From the NCBI GenBank assembly GCA_037783545.1, contig JBBELK010000372.1, forward strand, positions 62,001-126,000: DNA of 64,000 bases, written 5' to 3'. The position numbers and the translations under genes were made by a program. Under the pieces are notes generated by a model that saw nothing but the letters and a program-made list of their open reading frames with translations, was not told where the DNA came from and searched no databases. This DNA comes from Henricia sp. BOLD:AAB3569 (lineage: Eukaryota; Echinodermata; Asteroidea; Spinulosida; Echinasteridae). This document shows positions 23,299 to 34,623 of this stretch, one piece after another; positions within the stretch are counted from its first letter, which is position 1, and each line of letters opens with the position of its first letter.

Positions 23299-23772
23299 AG
23301 GCAGTATACATGATTGGTATCTCGAAAATCAGAAATGTTCACAGATTTACGCCTAACTTACACAATATAAACATGATGACCATAGAAAACTTCCTCGGAA
23401 ATGGTTTTGTCTGAAGTATAGTCTTTGAGAAATGAGTAAAACAATTAGTTTTCGCCCAAGTGCCATTTCGCCCCCAAACCACTTCTCCCGAGTGCCATTT
23501 CGCCCCAAATTACTTCGTTTAAACACTACATCGCCCAAATGCCACTTCACCCCAAAACCACTTCGTGCACAGGCCGTGGTTCAGAGCGAAATGGTTCAGG
23601 GCGAAGTGGTTTGGGGGCGAAATTACTGCAAACCTTTTTTGGACTGTTTTCTCAAAAGGTTAGACAAAGGACGGAGCTGGTTTTTGCTCAGGTTGGTTTC
23701 AATCATGCATATCTTCAATTACACAGGGGGATAAAACTATTTGTAACAGTTTACCAATCATGTATACTATCT
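23299..23772 (-). mobile_element. TTAA-flanked MITE, family B, copy 1
   Basis: Ends AGGCAGTATACATGATTGG and AGATAGTATACATGATTGG (inverted), with TTAA directly outside both (23295-23298, 23773-23776). The core is an array of GGGGCGAARTGG / CCAYTTCGCCCC units. TTAA duplications are the hallmark of piggyBac-type transposition. No transposase inside. Confidence 0.85.
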
Positions 23773-23904
23773 TTAAGCTCCCTGCAAGAGCTACGTGGTT
23801 ATCTTCTCGCCCCGTATAATGTACCGAGTTGTTGAATTTGAAGAGGACTAATTAACAAGTACATGTAGAATCCAAGTAATGCGGTGATGAATGGCGCGCT
23901 GAAA

Positions 23905-24062
23905 AGTTGACGTTGCGGTACTTTCCTCGTCTTCCATCTCTGTGGCTCTGGTTCGAATCCAATCCAAGCCATTATGTGAATTGCGATTTCAATCACTGCT
24001 TGATTCAGTGGGTTTCCCCACTAGATGTGTGTAGGGGGTTTCCTTCCACTGAGCATTTTTTT
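23905..24062 (+). mobile_element. tRNA-derived SINE, family T2-like, copy e
   Basis: B box GGTTCGAATCC at 23951-23961 on the plus strand, followed by GTGGGTTTCCCCACTAG and GGGTTTCCTTCCACTGAGC, as in other T2 bodies. Confidence 0.6.
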
Positions 24063-24557
24063 TCATAATTATCGAGTCTTCAAAGTTTTCTTTAGGCTTA
24101 TGAGCTACAGTGCTATGGTCACTTTTTGAGGAATCCTTGGTTTCAGTACCAGGAGAAATTACATGTAATAATTAAAAATTAAAAAGTGGTAAATAATAAC
24201 TGTGCCGGAGATCATTGGACAAAAACTGCGTGCTTCACGAATTCAACTTGTTTTACATTTAACAAAGCATCGCAAATAACAACAGCATCAAATTATTGGC
24301 TGATTGTATTTCCGTAAAAATGGCCGAACAAATCTTAAAATGTGGATGGAAAAATAGACAAATTTAGTGACTTGGTAAATGGGATTTCACTAATTTACGA
24401 TGTAAATTAAGGACCTACCATACGATTAGCATGATTGTATCTATAATTAGCAATCGAAACAATCACAATACCGAAGTAGGGCAGCGAACCAGTCTATACC
24501 ACATTATTGCGGGTCCAATGACGAAAGAGGGCGCTATTTCAATTTGCGGACACTTAA

Positions 24558-25020
24558 TATTGGTATTAAAACTGTTACAAATAGTTGTATCCTCATGTGT
24601 GATTGAAGATTATGCATGATTAAAACCAACCTGAGCAAAAACCAGCTCCGTAGTTCCTCTAACGTTTGAGAAAACAGTCAAAAAAGTTTGCAGTCATTTC
24701 GCCCCAAAACCACTTCGCCCTTAACCATTTCGCCCTAAACCATGGCCTGTGCACGAAGTAGTTTTGGGGCGAAGTGGCATTTGGGCGATGTAGTGTTTGG
24801 ACGAAGTGATTTGGGGCGAAATGGCACTCGGGCGAAATGGTTTTGGGGCGAATTGAATTTTCGTCTCATGAGACGAAACTAATTGTTTTACTCATTTCTC
24901 AAAGACTATAGCACTTTTCGACGGAAGTTTTCTACGGTCATCATGTATATAGTGTGTATAAGTTAGGCGTAAATCTGTGAACATTTCTGATTTTCGAGAT
25001 ACCAATCATGTACACCGCCT
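24558..25020 (+). mobile_element. TTAA-flanked MITE, family B, copy 2
   Basis: The right end is intact next to TTAA at 25021-25024. The left terminus is eroded, with TTAA at 24554-24557. It contains the CGTCTCATGAGACG hairpin and the GGGGCGAAGTGG array. Opposite orientation to copy 1. Confidence 0.8.
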
Positions 25021-25082
25021 TTAAAGGTCATTATATCATTTGTAGATGAAACTTTTTTTTATGAATTCCTGGAGTTAAAACA

Positions 25083-25183
25083 TTTACATGCCTCAAAACG
25101 AATATTGGTAAACAAGCCTTTAGAAATCTCAGTTACATTGCACTCATGGTGCTTCAGAAAACTTTGAAATTCCATGCGTGATT
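25083..25183 (+). repeat. Family BB, copy 3 (partial)
   Basis: TTGGTAAACAAGCC, AGAAATCTCAG and GCTTCAGAAAACTT match the 5' part of BB. It stops at family C copy 1. Confidence 0.55.
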
Positions 25184-25192
25184 TCTGCTTAA

Positions 25193-25761
25193 AGGGCTTA
25201 TTTAGGATTTTTATCAATGAAATCTATGCTTTAAAACCACTCTACTCAGTTAAAGTCATAAAATCCTATTTGGAGCTTGCTTTGGGGGTTAAAACAAAGG
25301 TTTTTAGTTTTTATGCTAATGAAAATATGCATATTCATGACCAAGGTCACGATGTCACAAGAGGCAAACACAGGAAATTCACATTCAACTGTGCACAAAA
25401 GATTCCACTTTTTTCTCAATTTTCCTGAAACTTTTGTAATCCATGGCTGTTTGAGTTTGTTTTACATGTTGCCTGCTGTAAGCCATGACAAAACTGGGGG
25501 TAGAAACTGCAGCAATTTGCCACAAGTCCAACTTGAAGTCTTATGTTTTTTCTTAACTTTTCCCTTCTGTCTTCCTTATGTGATGCACTCAAAACAGCGC
25601 CCTCTGTCTGTGATTTATTGCAATGAAATCTTCAAAGTTGAAAAAGGCCACCTTTTATTGATTTTACATCCAAACGAACAATAGTATGTCTTGCTGAACA
25701 AGTAATCCGTCATTATGAAGCAAAGCTTAGGCACAAAGTTGTTTAGCATGTCACAGGCCCT
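25193..25761 (+). mobile_element. TTAA-flanked MITE, family C, copy 1
   Basis: Flanked by TTAA at 25189-25192 and 25762-25765. About 570 bp aligning end to end with 40790-41361 (ACTGTGCACAAAAG, TTTTACATGTTGCCTG, AACAGCGCCCTCT). The left terminus has diverged from the right. The 135-codon frame inside is a by-product. Confidence 0.8.
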
Positions 25762-26120
25762 TTAAAGGAGCGTGCCCAAACCGGTTTGGATGGATGTTGG
25801 TCGTCCGTTTCCAACGATGCCGCACAAATTCCGCACAAATTCAGCACAGAAAAATCTACGTGGTGGTTTGCTTGGCCTCCAGGTGGCGTTGCTTGGCAAC
25901 AACACATTGACATCGGGTCAAGTGAAAGCGCCCTCTGTAGACTCTGAACACAGTCTCAGGTAATCTCAACAGATCTAAATGTACTCATGGATGAATTGGT
26001 TGCAAAATCACACAATGGAAGTCCGTCTTTACGAAGAGCAAGTTCGTGCAACGAGTAATAAAATAAACTGGAAAATTCAATGAGTTGTTACAGGTCATTT
26101 AACTCCACATAATATATTAA

Positions 26121-26580
26121 AGATATATATATGATTGGTAAACTGTTACAAATAGTTTTATCCCCCTGTGTGATTGAAGATATGCATGATTAAAACCAAC
26201 CTGAGCAAAAACTGCTCCTCTAACTTTTGAGAAAACAGTCAAAAAAGGGTTTGCAGTCATTTCGCCCCAAAAACCACTTCGCCCTGAACCATTTCGCCCT
26301 GAACCACGGCCTGTGCACAGAGTGGTTTTGGGGCGAATTGGCATTTGGGCGAAGTGGTTTGGGGGCGAAATGGCAATTGGGCGAAATGGTTTTGGGGCGA
26401 ATTGAATTTTCGTCTCATGAGACGAAAACTAATTGTTTTACTCATTTCTCAAGACTATAGCACTTTAGACAAAACCATTTCAGGGGAAGGTTTCTACGGT
26501 CATCATGTTTATACTGTGTAAGTTCGGCGCAAATCTGTAAACATTTCTGATTTTCGAGATACCAATCATGTATACTGCCT
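26121..26580 (+). mobile_element. TTAA-flanked MITE, family B, copy 3
   Basis: TTAA on both sides (26117-26120, 26581-26584), with the same GGGGCGAAGTGG core and CTCATGAGACG hairpin as copy 2, in direct orientation with it. Confidence 0.85.
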
Positions 26581-26679
26581 TTAAACATTACAATCACCTG
26601 CTGCACCTGAAACATTCCTGTGGATTCTACACGTGGCTCTCTTGTTCTCTTCATCCTGGATGACAAACCATAATGCAGC

Positions 26680-26860
26680 ACGCGCACGATATGTGGCAGA
26701 GTGTACTCCGCCCCCTTCCATTGTGTCTCAAACATCCAATGAATTTTAAAGGAATTCCTTTCGGGTTTTAAGGGGAGGTGTTGGTGCGTTAATAAAAGGA
26801 AAGAGTGTGTTGAGGCATAAGGCGACAGGGGGCGGGAGTCCCTTTGTCACGCATCGTGCT
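26680..26860 (+). mobile_element. Family S, copy 2 (partial)
   Basis: GCACGATATGTGGCAGAGTG start, CCATTGTGTCTCAAACATCC and TTTAAAGGAATTCCTTTC body shared with 28545-28730. Confidence 0.6.
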
Positions 26861-26872
26861 GGGCATTATCTA

Positions 26873-27262
26873 TAGGTGCAAGATATGAGACCGAGTGACT
26901 CTCCCCTTCCGTTGTTCCCATATTGTGTGTGTAAATATCCAAGGATTTTCCTTTCAGGTTTTCGGGGGTAGTCATACGTTAACAAATGAAAAACAAGTCT
27001 CAACATTTTTTAAAACTTGCCAACAAAAGTACGGTATGCCAGTTTCAAACAGTCTATCAACATTTGAAAGTCATGCCAAGCTGTTTTGTTTTCTTGCGCA
27101 ACATTTGCGAAAATATGCGTCAACATTAAAAAAAAAAAAATTCGCTTTGGCGTGCCATAGTATGGACACATTAATGGCGGACAGCAACCGGTTGTCAAGA
27201 AAGTGAAACCCAAGAATAGGGGCGGTATAGGGAGAGTCACTCGGTCCATGTCATGCAGCACA
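26873..27262. mobile_element. Family S, copy 3, with nested family R fragment
   Basis: Starts GATATGAGACCGAGTGACTC and ends GAGTCACTCGGTCCATGTCA, inverted. The middle (about 26988-27218) is a truncated family R copy ending TTGTCAAGAAAGTGAAACCC, so R landed in S. Confidence 0.65.
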
Positions 27263-27416
27263 TAATATCTGGACGACAAACTTGAGAGAGTTAGTGAACT
27301 GTAACAACATAAACTACTTTATTCTCCGAGTAGAGTCCCCTGAACGACGGGAGAATTTGGTCGATAGTCGCCATCTTGTTCGAAAAATTTCCAGAAAGTC
27401 ACAGGAAATCCATGCG

Positions 27417-27475
27417 TACCAACCGGGACCTATAGGTGAAAGGCGGGGAAAGAACCACTACGCCACCCCGATAAA
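27417..27475 (-). mobile_element. tRNA-derived SINE, family T2, head fragment
   Basis: Minus-strand GGCGTAGTGGTTCTTTCC..CGCCTTTCACC matches the T2 head of 8518-8699. Confidence 0.55.
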
Positions 27476-28544
27476 AAGCCCTACCGTGCTGGGTCTCCTG
27501 TATCGGGCGTGTTGAACTGCTGTATTGCCGTATACATAGTGGCCAGGAGGGAGATTGTGTATGGAATGATTTATTGAAAAATATTAAGAGGATTCAGGAT
27601 GGCTGGCTCTGAAAAACCCCGTTGCAAGCAGTTGAGCACCACGACATGTTATAAGGTATCTGACTTCTTTATTTCACCAAGTTAAATTAGGGAAAGAATT
27701 AAGTGGTTGATCATGGCTTTAAACTTCGTGTACAAAACATATGGGACTGGCTAAAAATGTCTGTTTTGTTTTAAAGAAAATCTTTAATTGTAATCACTCC
27801 TACATTTATGTTTTGCTATCACATCTGTACCTACTGATGCTTGATAAGTCATTTTAAAGAAAATATGAATGATCAACCTCTCAATTCTTACCCTCAAAAT
27901 GGCCACAAAATGGTAGGCATGCGTATGTTAAACGTAAATGTCTATATCTAACTCTACGATATCGGCATAGTCGCTTGGTCCGTGAGATCGCCACTCTATT
28001 CATCAGCCATTGTTCATTAATATGGTGGCGAGGTCACGGACCCGGGGTTCGTTTCAAAAACATCCATCTTAGAGGTTCTTAAGTCCTATTGTATAGGAAT
28101 TAAGCACAGTCAACTCCTGTCGCTAAGACCTTTTCCACTAAGTCCTATTTTGGTGAAATAAACCCCTGGCGACTTTGCCGACATTTACGTCAGGATTAAA
28201 GACTAATTAAAAGTTCATTTTCTGTAAAAATTTAGATTACTGATTACGAATGGGATTTTCAAATCATCACTTAAAATATCACGGTATTTTGGTTCGCTTT
28301 GACCGTCATCGGATCAAGGTCTTTGGCGAGTTTATTTCGGATCGGTGCATGCCACCTTACAAATTACGGTGGGTTCATTACCATGCCAGACACCCAGGAT
28401 TTTCCTGATGACATATAAACCATGTAAACATGTTAATTTTGCTGTCTGTCCGTCTGGCCGTCCGCTCAAAAGTTTTTTGTTCAAGTTTTTGGTTGAATTT
28501 TTTTATTAAAGTTTTTTGTTAACGTAGTTGGGGTTGGCAAATGC
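27476..28544. other. Intergenic, with one small palindrome
   Basis: An imperfect 66-bp palindrome with GGTCCGTGAGATCGCCAC ends lies at 27977-28042. Nothing else recognised. Confidence 0.4.
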
Positions 28545-28860
28545 AGCGCCAGGCAGCGCGATATGTGACAAGGGGTACTCCCTCTTCCGTTGTTCCCCAT
28601 TGTGCATCAAACATCCAAGGAATTTTAAAGGAATTCCTTTCAGGTTTTATGAGGAGTTGATGTGTTAACAAGAGGGAAGAGGTACATGTGGGTGCGTTGG
28701 AGTCCCTTTGTTATAGGCCTAGTGCTGGGTATTGGGGTGGAGGTGATGGGGTGGGGGAATTATTGTATTGCAGGTGGAGGTGATGGGGCACTAGGGTGGG
28801 GGTTTGGGTGCGGAGTGATGGGTGTGGGGTGATTGAGTAGGAGGGTGGGGGTACGGGTAG
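28545..28860. repeat. Family S copy 4 and adjoining G-rich minisatellite
   Basis: 28545-28730 matches family S (CCGTTGTTCCCCATTGTGC, TTTAAAGGAATTCCTTTC). 28731-28860 is an irregular GGGGTGGAGGTGAT / GGGTGGGGG tandem tract with G-quadruplex potential. Confidence 0.6.
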
Positions 28861-28885
28861 ATCCCCTTGGGTAATAGTTGGGAAG

Positions 28886-29304
28886 TTGATCAGGTATTTT
28901 TTTCGTATACATTGAACAAAGATTTTAAGGAAATTACCTCCTGGAATGAACAGATCATCAAATTCTAAGATATACTTCCCACTTGCACTTCTGTCGCAAA
29001 TATTGCATTTCTGAGATAAATAAATGATAAAATTACTGCATAAAGTAATGCACAAAATGACGTGCGAGCGGTCTGTGCGTAAGCGCGACAACAGAGGGCG
29101 CTGCGCGCGCGCGTGAATGGTTATCTTGTGCACTAACTGAAGGAAATTTTTGAAGAAGAAAACGTTATTTTTCTACAGAAAAGCAACATTTGCGACAAAA
29201 GTGCAAGTCGGAAGTATATCTTAAAATTACATTATGTGTTGATTCCAGGAGGTAATTTCCTTATAATCTTTGTTCAATGTATACGAAAAAAATACCGTTG
29301 ATCA
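28886..29304. mobile_element. Family Y foldback, ~120-bp arms
   Basis: Arms 28886-29007 and 29188-29304 are inverted copies (TTTTTTTCGTATACATTGAA, GGAAATTACCTCCTGGAAT). Both are bounded by TTGATCA. The centre contains a CGCGCGCG stretch near 29105. Confidence 0.7.
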
Positions 29305-29635
29305 GAAATGTTCCTTAAAATGGCGCATCTAGCTTTGGAATGTGCAGATTTGATGGGGAAAAAAACATTTCAATTGGGAAAATTTAAGATTTTGTGAGGA
29401 TACGCTTAGCAATTCTTCAGCCTGTCTCATATGTTTTGCACACAAGTTCTGAAGCCATGATCATCTTCCCAATTCTTTCCGTTGGAGGTTGGGTGGGGAG
29501 TTGGGGTGGGGTTTTAATTCGTATATAGGAATCGAAATAGTAAGGAGTAAGTGATGGCGGCTTCGCCCTTTTTTTTTCTATTTTCACTAAAAAGTCAGAG
29601 TAACCCTCTGAAAAACACTACCAACTTTAGTAGAT

Positions 29636-29775
29636 CCGATTCACGCGTTTAAACGGGTCAATCACGTCCCCTGAATCAGTTATATAGTGTGCAAACTGTC
29701 GGTTGGAAAGGTGCCAGTTACGTATGCGTTCAAAACCTCGATCTGAAGACGAGGCTTGGAACGCATTTACCCGAA
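29636..29775. mobile_element. Family LL, copy 1 (partial)
   Basis: TTCACGCGTTTAAACGGGTC start and a GTTCAAAACCTCG..CGAGGCTTGGAACGC hairpin shared with 54586-54745. Confidence 0.6.
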
Positions 29776-30534
29776 GGTATTTATTTTCGCAAAATATCTT
29801 AGAACTTAATGCAAGACAAAATCTCACTACTTGACAAAATACGATATTTTTCTATCCTTGCAGAATGTGACATTTCGCATCGTAAGCAGTAAACATAATT
29901 TTTCAAAATTGAAAACCCAGACTAATGTTCAATTACGGAAGGTCAATGACATAGGTTGAAAATGTGATAGATATAGGTACCTTTGTGCCCCCGACCGGGG
30001 GAAAACATTTGGAGCACAGGGGTAATGTCCTAACATTGAACCCTCGAAGTCCAAAACATACCAATTGCAAAATGTCATCCTTTGTGTGTTGCCAAAGTTA
30101 CTGGGCGTACACCAAACCAGTGAATATTTTCCCCACGCAATGGACGTTTCAGTTTACCAGCGGATGTTTAGACCAAATTACCCTGGCAGTTGACGTCACA
30201 CTATAGTCTATGGGGTTAAATGCGAGTTTCCGTCTATTTCTGTGCTTTATTTCTCATTCACAAAATGCAGCAGAAGCTGTTTAAAAACAGAAGTTGCGTG
30301 TACTAAATGCAATTGTCATGTTAGCATATTGTGGCTAGCATTGTAATTTGAAAGATATTTACCAGGATAATTTTTCTGAAGTGCCCGACAAGACCCGGTT
30401 TGTGATCAGAGCGTGCAATGATTGGCCGACATGAACTTCTTATATACGAATGCTCGACTTTCACGGTAATGTATACTTTGCAAGATGAACCTTTTAAACG
30501 GATTTCAGATATAAAGGCATGACATATCTGACGA
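29776..30534. other. Intergenic with a two-copy repeat (EE)
   Basis: 30098-30208 resembles 46960-47056 (CAATGGACGTTTCAGTTTACC, AATTACC, GACGTCACACTATAGTCT). The class is unknown. The rest is unassigned. Confidence 0.45.
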
Positions 30535-30775
30535 AGAATGTTGTATAAACTAGCCTGCAGAAATCTCAGCTATATAGATGCATCAATGCTGTGGAAAAAA
30601 TGCCTGTGCACACACATTTTTAAACCACCTTCAGTTGTTAGTTTCTTTCAAAAAGTATCTTGTGCCGTTTGTTACCATTGCTATATATAAACACCTTTTA
30701 GAGTAGGGTTTATCTTGTCAGCTCATTGAGTAGACTTCAGGGTTAATGCAAATGATACAATGAGCCTATAAATAT
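30535..30775 (+). repeat. Family BB, copy 4
   Basis: TTGTATAAACTAGCCTGCAG, CACCTTCAGTTG and GTTTGTTACCATTGCTATAT match BB. Confidence 0.65.
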
Positions 30776-31246
30776 TGAGTCTTTTGTCCGCCATCTAAGA
30801 GCAAGTTCGATATGGTTGGACCATTTTGGCCCGAAGTCAGTGTTGTCAACGATGGTTCGTTGGGTTTAGTCTGTTTTAAACCATAGCGCTGGCTATGGTG
30901 GCCCTATAGTCACTGATGCCCGGCCGTCTTATAGTGAGTATAGTTGTGGTGTATAGGCCTACAGTTGGCAACCATCGGTAATGCTTATAGAGATGTTCGT
31001 GCATTAATTAAAACGCATCCGTATATGACGAAATCCCGAACGAAGCAGTATCTCCCTTGTAAAAAAATAGTGTGCAGATGCATTTACATGTAATAAATTA
31101 ATATTCAATGATCGTATACTCTTATAAATATATATGTATTGGGCAGTTGGAACCATGTCTATATCTTCAACTTGACTATAGGTTTTTCCCGGTCAAATGG
31201 TGGATAAAAATGTTGGGACATTGCCAATTCTCTGTACGGGGTTTAA

Positions 31247-31346
31247 AGGCACAGGCTCGTCGACAATGCGCGCGCGCCAAATTCGTGCCACAAAATACGC
31301 AGCTCCATAAAATTCGTGCACGCGCATTGCTGACGAGCCTGTGCCT
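31247..31346. mobile_element. TTAA-flanked MITE, family K, copy 1
   Basis: A 100-bp unit with inverted ends AGGCACAGGCTCGTCGACAA / AGGCACAGGCTCGTCAGCAA and TTAA on both sides (31243-31246, 31347-31350). A reverse copy lies at 43767-43857. Confidence 0.85.
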
Positions 31347-31370
31347 TTAAGATGCTCAAAGCAAAATTAC

Positions 31371-31612
31371 ATTAGCCTCTATGAAGTACGGCGGACGCAA
31401 TAGGAGGGCGCACTTAGTTTGGGGTATCAAATCAAAGTAAATGCATTTTTTTCCACTATGCATCAACTTATTTATTTTAGATTATCAGTATTGTAATTAC
31501 AACATGTGAACATATTTTTGAAAGAAATACAATTGTTGAAAAATCATGTCCAAATACAATTGCGCCTTTTTATTGCTCCTTTTGTTTCACCATATACTTT
31601 TAAAAGGCTAAT
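31371..31612. mobile_element. Family M MITE, copy 2
   Basis: ATTAGCC..TGAAGTACGGCGGA start and TTTTAAAAGGCTAAT end. The core matches 16519-16770. Confidence 0.75.
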
Positions 31613-32639
31613 GCCAAGCAACAAGTTATACGTGTACATGTTGTGAATTAAGTTTCGTCTTATGATCATGATGGATTATTGGATCATGGAATTTTTAAGA
31701 TATCCCTGTGGTGAAACAAGTTGCATCAACCGGAATAAAATTTAATATTTTGACCGTAAAATAAGCGGCTGTCCGTCATTATTTCACTTAAATATTGCAT
31801 CAAAGATCAAATGTATATTAAGAGCCAGAACGGGGCGTCTTGACAGCAACAAATCATCTCGCCGCATCAGGAGCTTGACCCAGTAACTCCCCATTCCTGC
31901 CTTATCTGTGTAAATTCTTTATTTCACATTTATGGTTTCTGAAAAATAGTTGACCAAGATTTTGTTTTTTAAACATACTTTTAGTCTTGACCCCCAAGAA
32001 GAATTAGAAATGAGAAAATGGCGAAAGGTTTTTATTTTTTTAGATTTTTGAGATCATCCGATTTTCCCGCTGTGCAAAAGCAGCATTATACTACACTACA
32101 ACCAAAAAGTACTCGGCACACCCCCACACCAACCCCCCGCCCCCCCCCCCCCCCATTCCTTTGTTGACCATATTGAATTTTATAATAAGAAAAGTCTCGT
32201 TTAGATTGAAATTTGAAGCCATGCACTCGTAGCCCTATACGTGCATTTGAACTGCCCTAGAAATAATAATTGTGTCCTTTAGTATTCACGCAAACCTTCA
32301 CACCATTTCTTGCAAAATATAAACCTACATTTTCCATCTTTTTATGCCCATTTTGCATAAGAATTTTGTCTCGAGCCCATTTTATCTTGGATGAAAGAAA
32401 TGTTTGCTTGTTTAAGTGCGTCTTTTAATAAAGATTCACAATCAGTCGATGTAAGCAATACACGGCGACACCAGTTTAAATCATTTAAAAGTGGCTTGCA
32501 AACAGGCAAAAGTATACGGATGTCTAACTATGTCCATGATTCCTAAGTTGCTATATACATGTACTTTGTATATTCTTTCTTAGTTTACTGCAGCTTTCTT
32601 CTACGTTCATTTTGTCTTGGCGATTCGCTTCTTTTAATA
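31613..32639. other. Intergenic with a poly-C tract
   Basis: A C-rich run at about 32121-32154 includes 15 or more C. No gene or other repeat recognised. Confidence 0.5.
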
Positions 32640-33780
32640 AGTTACTTTGATGAAGGTTTTGTGACATGTCAAAAGGGCTCTCCCCGAAGCTCGAAGGGCC
32701 CCGAAGCTTCAGTAATCCACACCGGGCCCCAGCCGCTCGGAATGCCCAGGTCTGACTGACAAAAATCCCCCCGCGCGTTGCTCCTTCTCTCCGGTCACAA
32801 AGGAATTAACCCCGGAGTCATGGAAATTACATTTTCTTCCCAAGAAAGCGGGCACTCTCGTGGATTAATCAGTTGACAAGAGGTAGAAGTCTTGATCTTG
32901 GAGATAAAAGTCATTGGTTAATTTATTTGTTTTGGCTTCATTGAGAGCCCGAAACCTGGCTGAAATCCTGAAGCTTGGCGCTCGGCCCGAGGCGTCGTCT
33001 GCACGGCCAAACTAAAACTGCTTTTAGTAAAGGATCTAACTTCATCGCTCGCGATCCCGACTCCGCGGAATCTACAAATCTCTGCAGCCATCTTCAGTCG
33101 AATAAATTTCCCTCCAAGACTTTCCCCTAAAACCCCAGACACCTGCAAGCGTATCAACCCCGCGAGGAAACGTCGCTTTCCGCAGGATAAAGTCGAATTT
33201 GCGGTGAGCGATTTAAAGATGATGCCGTCTCGCAAAGTATAACCGTCATTTTCTTTCTACAACGAGGACCTTTTTTTCACCGGCGAGGACCTGTGCCGCC
33301 AGCGGGTTCGAGTGAACGACACAACCCATGGATCTTAGCCGCAATCCCGCGGATTCCCTCCCGCACAAACAACGATCCTTTAATACCCTCAGGAAATGGA
33401 AACTGCCATAAAGCCAGATCTGTTTACTTTAAAATGATAATAGTCTTCCTTTGGTTTCACCTGCCCCGTCCAAACGTGTGGATATCGAACACACAGAGCA
33501 TGTGAAATTGTCTGTAAAAACGAGAATTATTGTCTGTAAACGAGATCTAAGCGATCTGCATTAGACTCGTGATGGAGCCGGTTTCAAATTGGATGCTTGG
33601 TGCTTATTTGAGGCCGGAAACTGCGAATTTGTTGTCAGTGGTGCAAACGAAGTCATCGTCACGAAGACACGAACTGATTTTCCCGCTGAAAATTTGCTGG
33701 GCTTTTTCTAGACGAGTATTGGAAGAAACAAAGATGGACATTTTGACGACAAACATGGACTAATTTGAGTATAAGGGGCC
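32640..33780. other. Low-repeat, GC-richer block, possible regulatory DNA
   Basis: Over 1.1 kb without any recognised repeat, with elevated GC and CpG. It contains words such as GTGGATTAATCAG that resemble Otx/homeodomain sites. Frames on both strands (for example 32918-33235 minus) have no recognisable domains. A conserved regulatory role is inference only. Confidence 0.3.
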
Positions 33781-33919
33781 GACCAAAGTTGTCAACATTT
33801 TGTCAACAAAGCGTATAAGTGAGGGGAGGGGGTCGAGGGCCGCGTACGACTGTACATGCACGGTAAAATGTACAACCGTGAAAATGTTGACAAAAATGGA
33901 CGGCTCCTAAATTACTGCC

Positions 33920-34210
33920 ATATGTAAATGCTGCATATGGTGCTACCGTTGTGTCTATACGCAATTTAAATATAGGATTTCGTATTGTTTGCAAATTCCA
34001 TGCATACAACAAAAGTTGCTCTTAACGACCACAAAAGCTTGTCCAGGGCTTGTCTTATACCCATGCAGCAACAACTAAATTTATGCAAAATGATTTCAAC
34101 CAACTGAAATCGAATTTAAAGTAATAGAGAATGAAATACATGTTAGCAATGTCACATAAGAAACTACGAGCTTGGATACATTACAAAAACGGCATGTTGT
34201 ACCCCAATTT
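33920..34210. repeat. Two-copy repeat CC, copy 1
   Basis: AACGACCACAAAAGCTTGTC, GGGCTTGTC and TGGATACATTA..AAAACGGC recur at 52085-52290. No inverted ends seen. Confidence 0.55.
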
Positions 34211-34239
34211 TAGTTTCGACAAAGTACGATGAACATTAA

Positions 34240-34623
34240 AGGAAGGGACAACACTTGTTCGAAGTTATCGACGAATTTAATTAAAAATATTACCGGTGTA
34301 TATATTGCATAAACCTTCATGAGAATCAGAGAATCAGAGAATCTTGTTTTCAATCTTGATGATAAACTCTGCAGCTAATGCAACTATATGTGCTGCGCCA
34401 TATTTGAAATTTTGAAAGGGATGATGACGTTAACCATGCAACGATTGCATGGATGACGTCGAGATTTATGCCTTGTTTCCCGACTCCTATACGCCGTGAA
34501 GTATGTAAAAATCTGGTGGACCTGACTCACGCCCTCTCAAGTCCGAGCACCGAACTGCAAAAGATGGCGACTTACATGAAGCGTACAGAATTAGGCAACC
34601 CTTTGCAAGTGTTGTCCCTTCCT
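34240..34623. mobile_element. TTAA-flanked MITE, family DD
   Basis: Perfect 18-bp inverted ends AGGAAGGGACAACACTTG. TTAA on the left (34236-34239) and TTGA, a one-base decay, on the right (34624-34627). Part of the interior recurs at 20140-20312. Confidence 0.85.

Noticed and set aside
23430-23630. Possible CRISPR-like array of GGGGCGAARTGG units
   Set aside because: Units are irregular, in both orientations, without unique spacers, and inside a TTAA MITE of an animal genome.
25277-25684. 135-codon plus frame
   Set aside because: Contained in MITE family C; the homologous copy at 40790-41361 does not preserve the frame.
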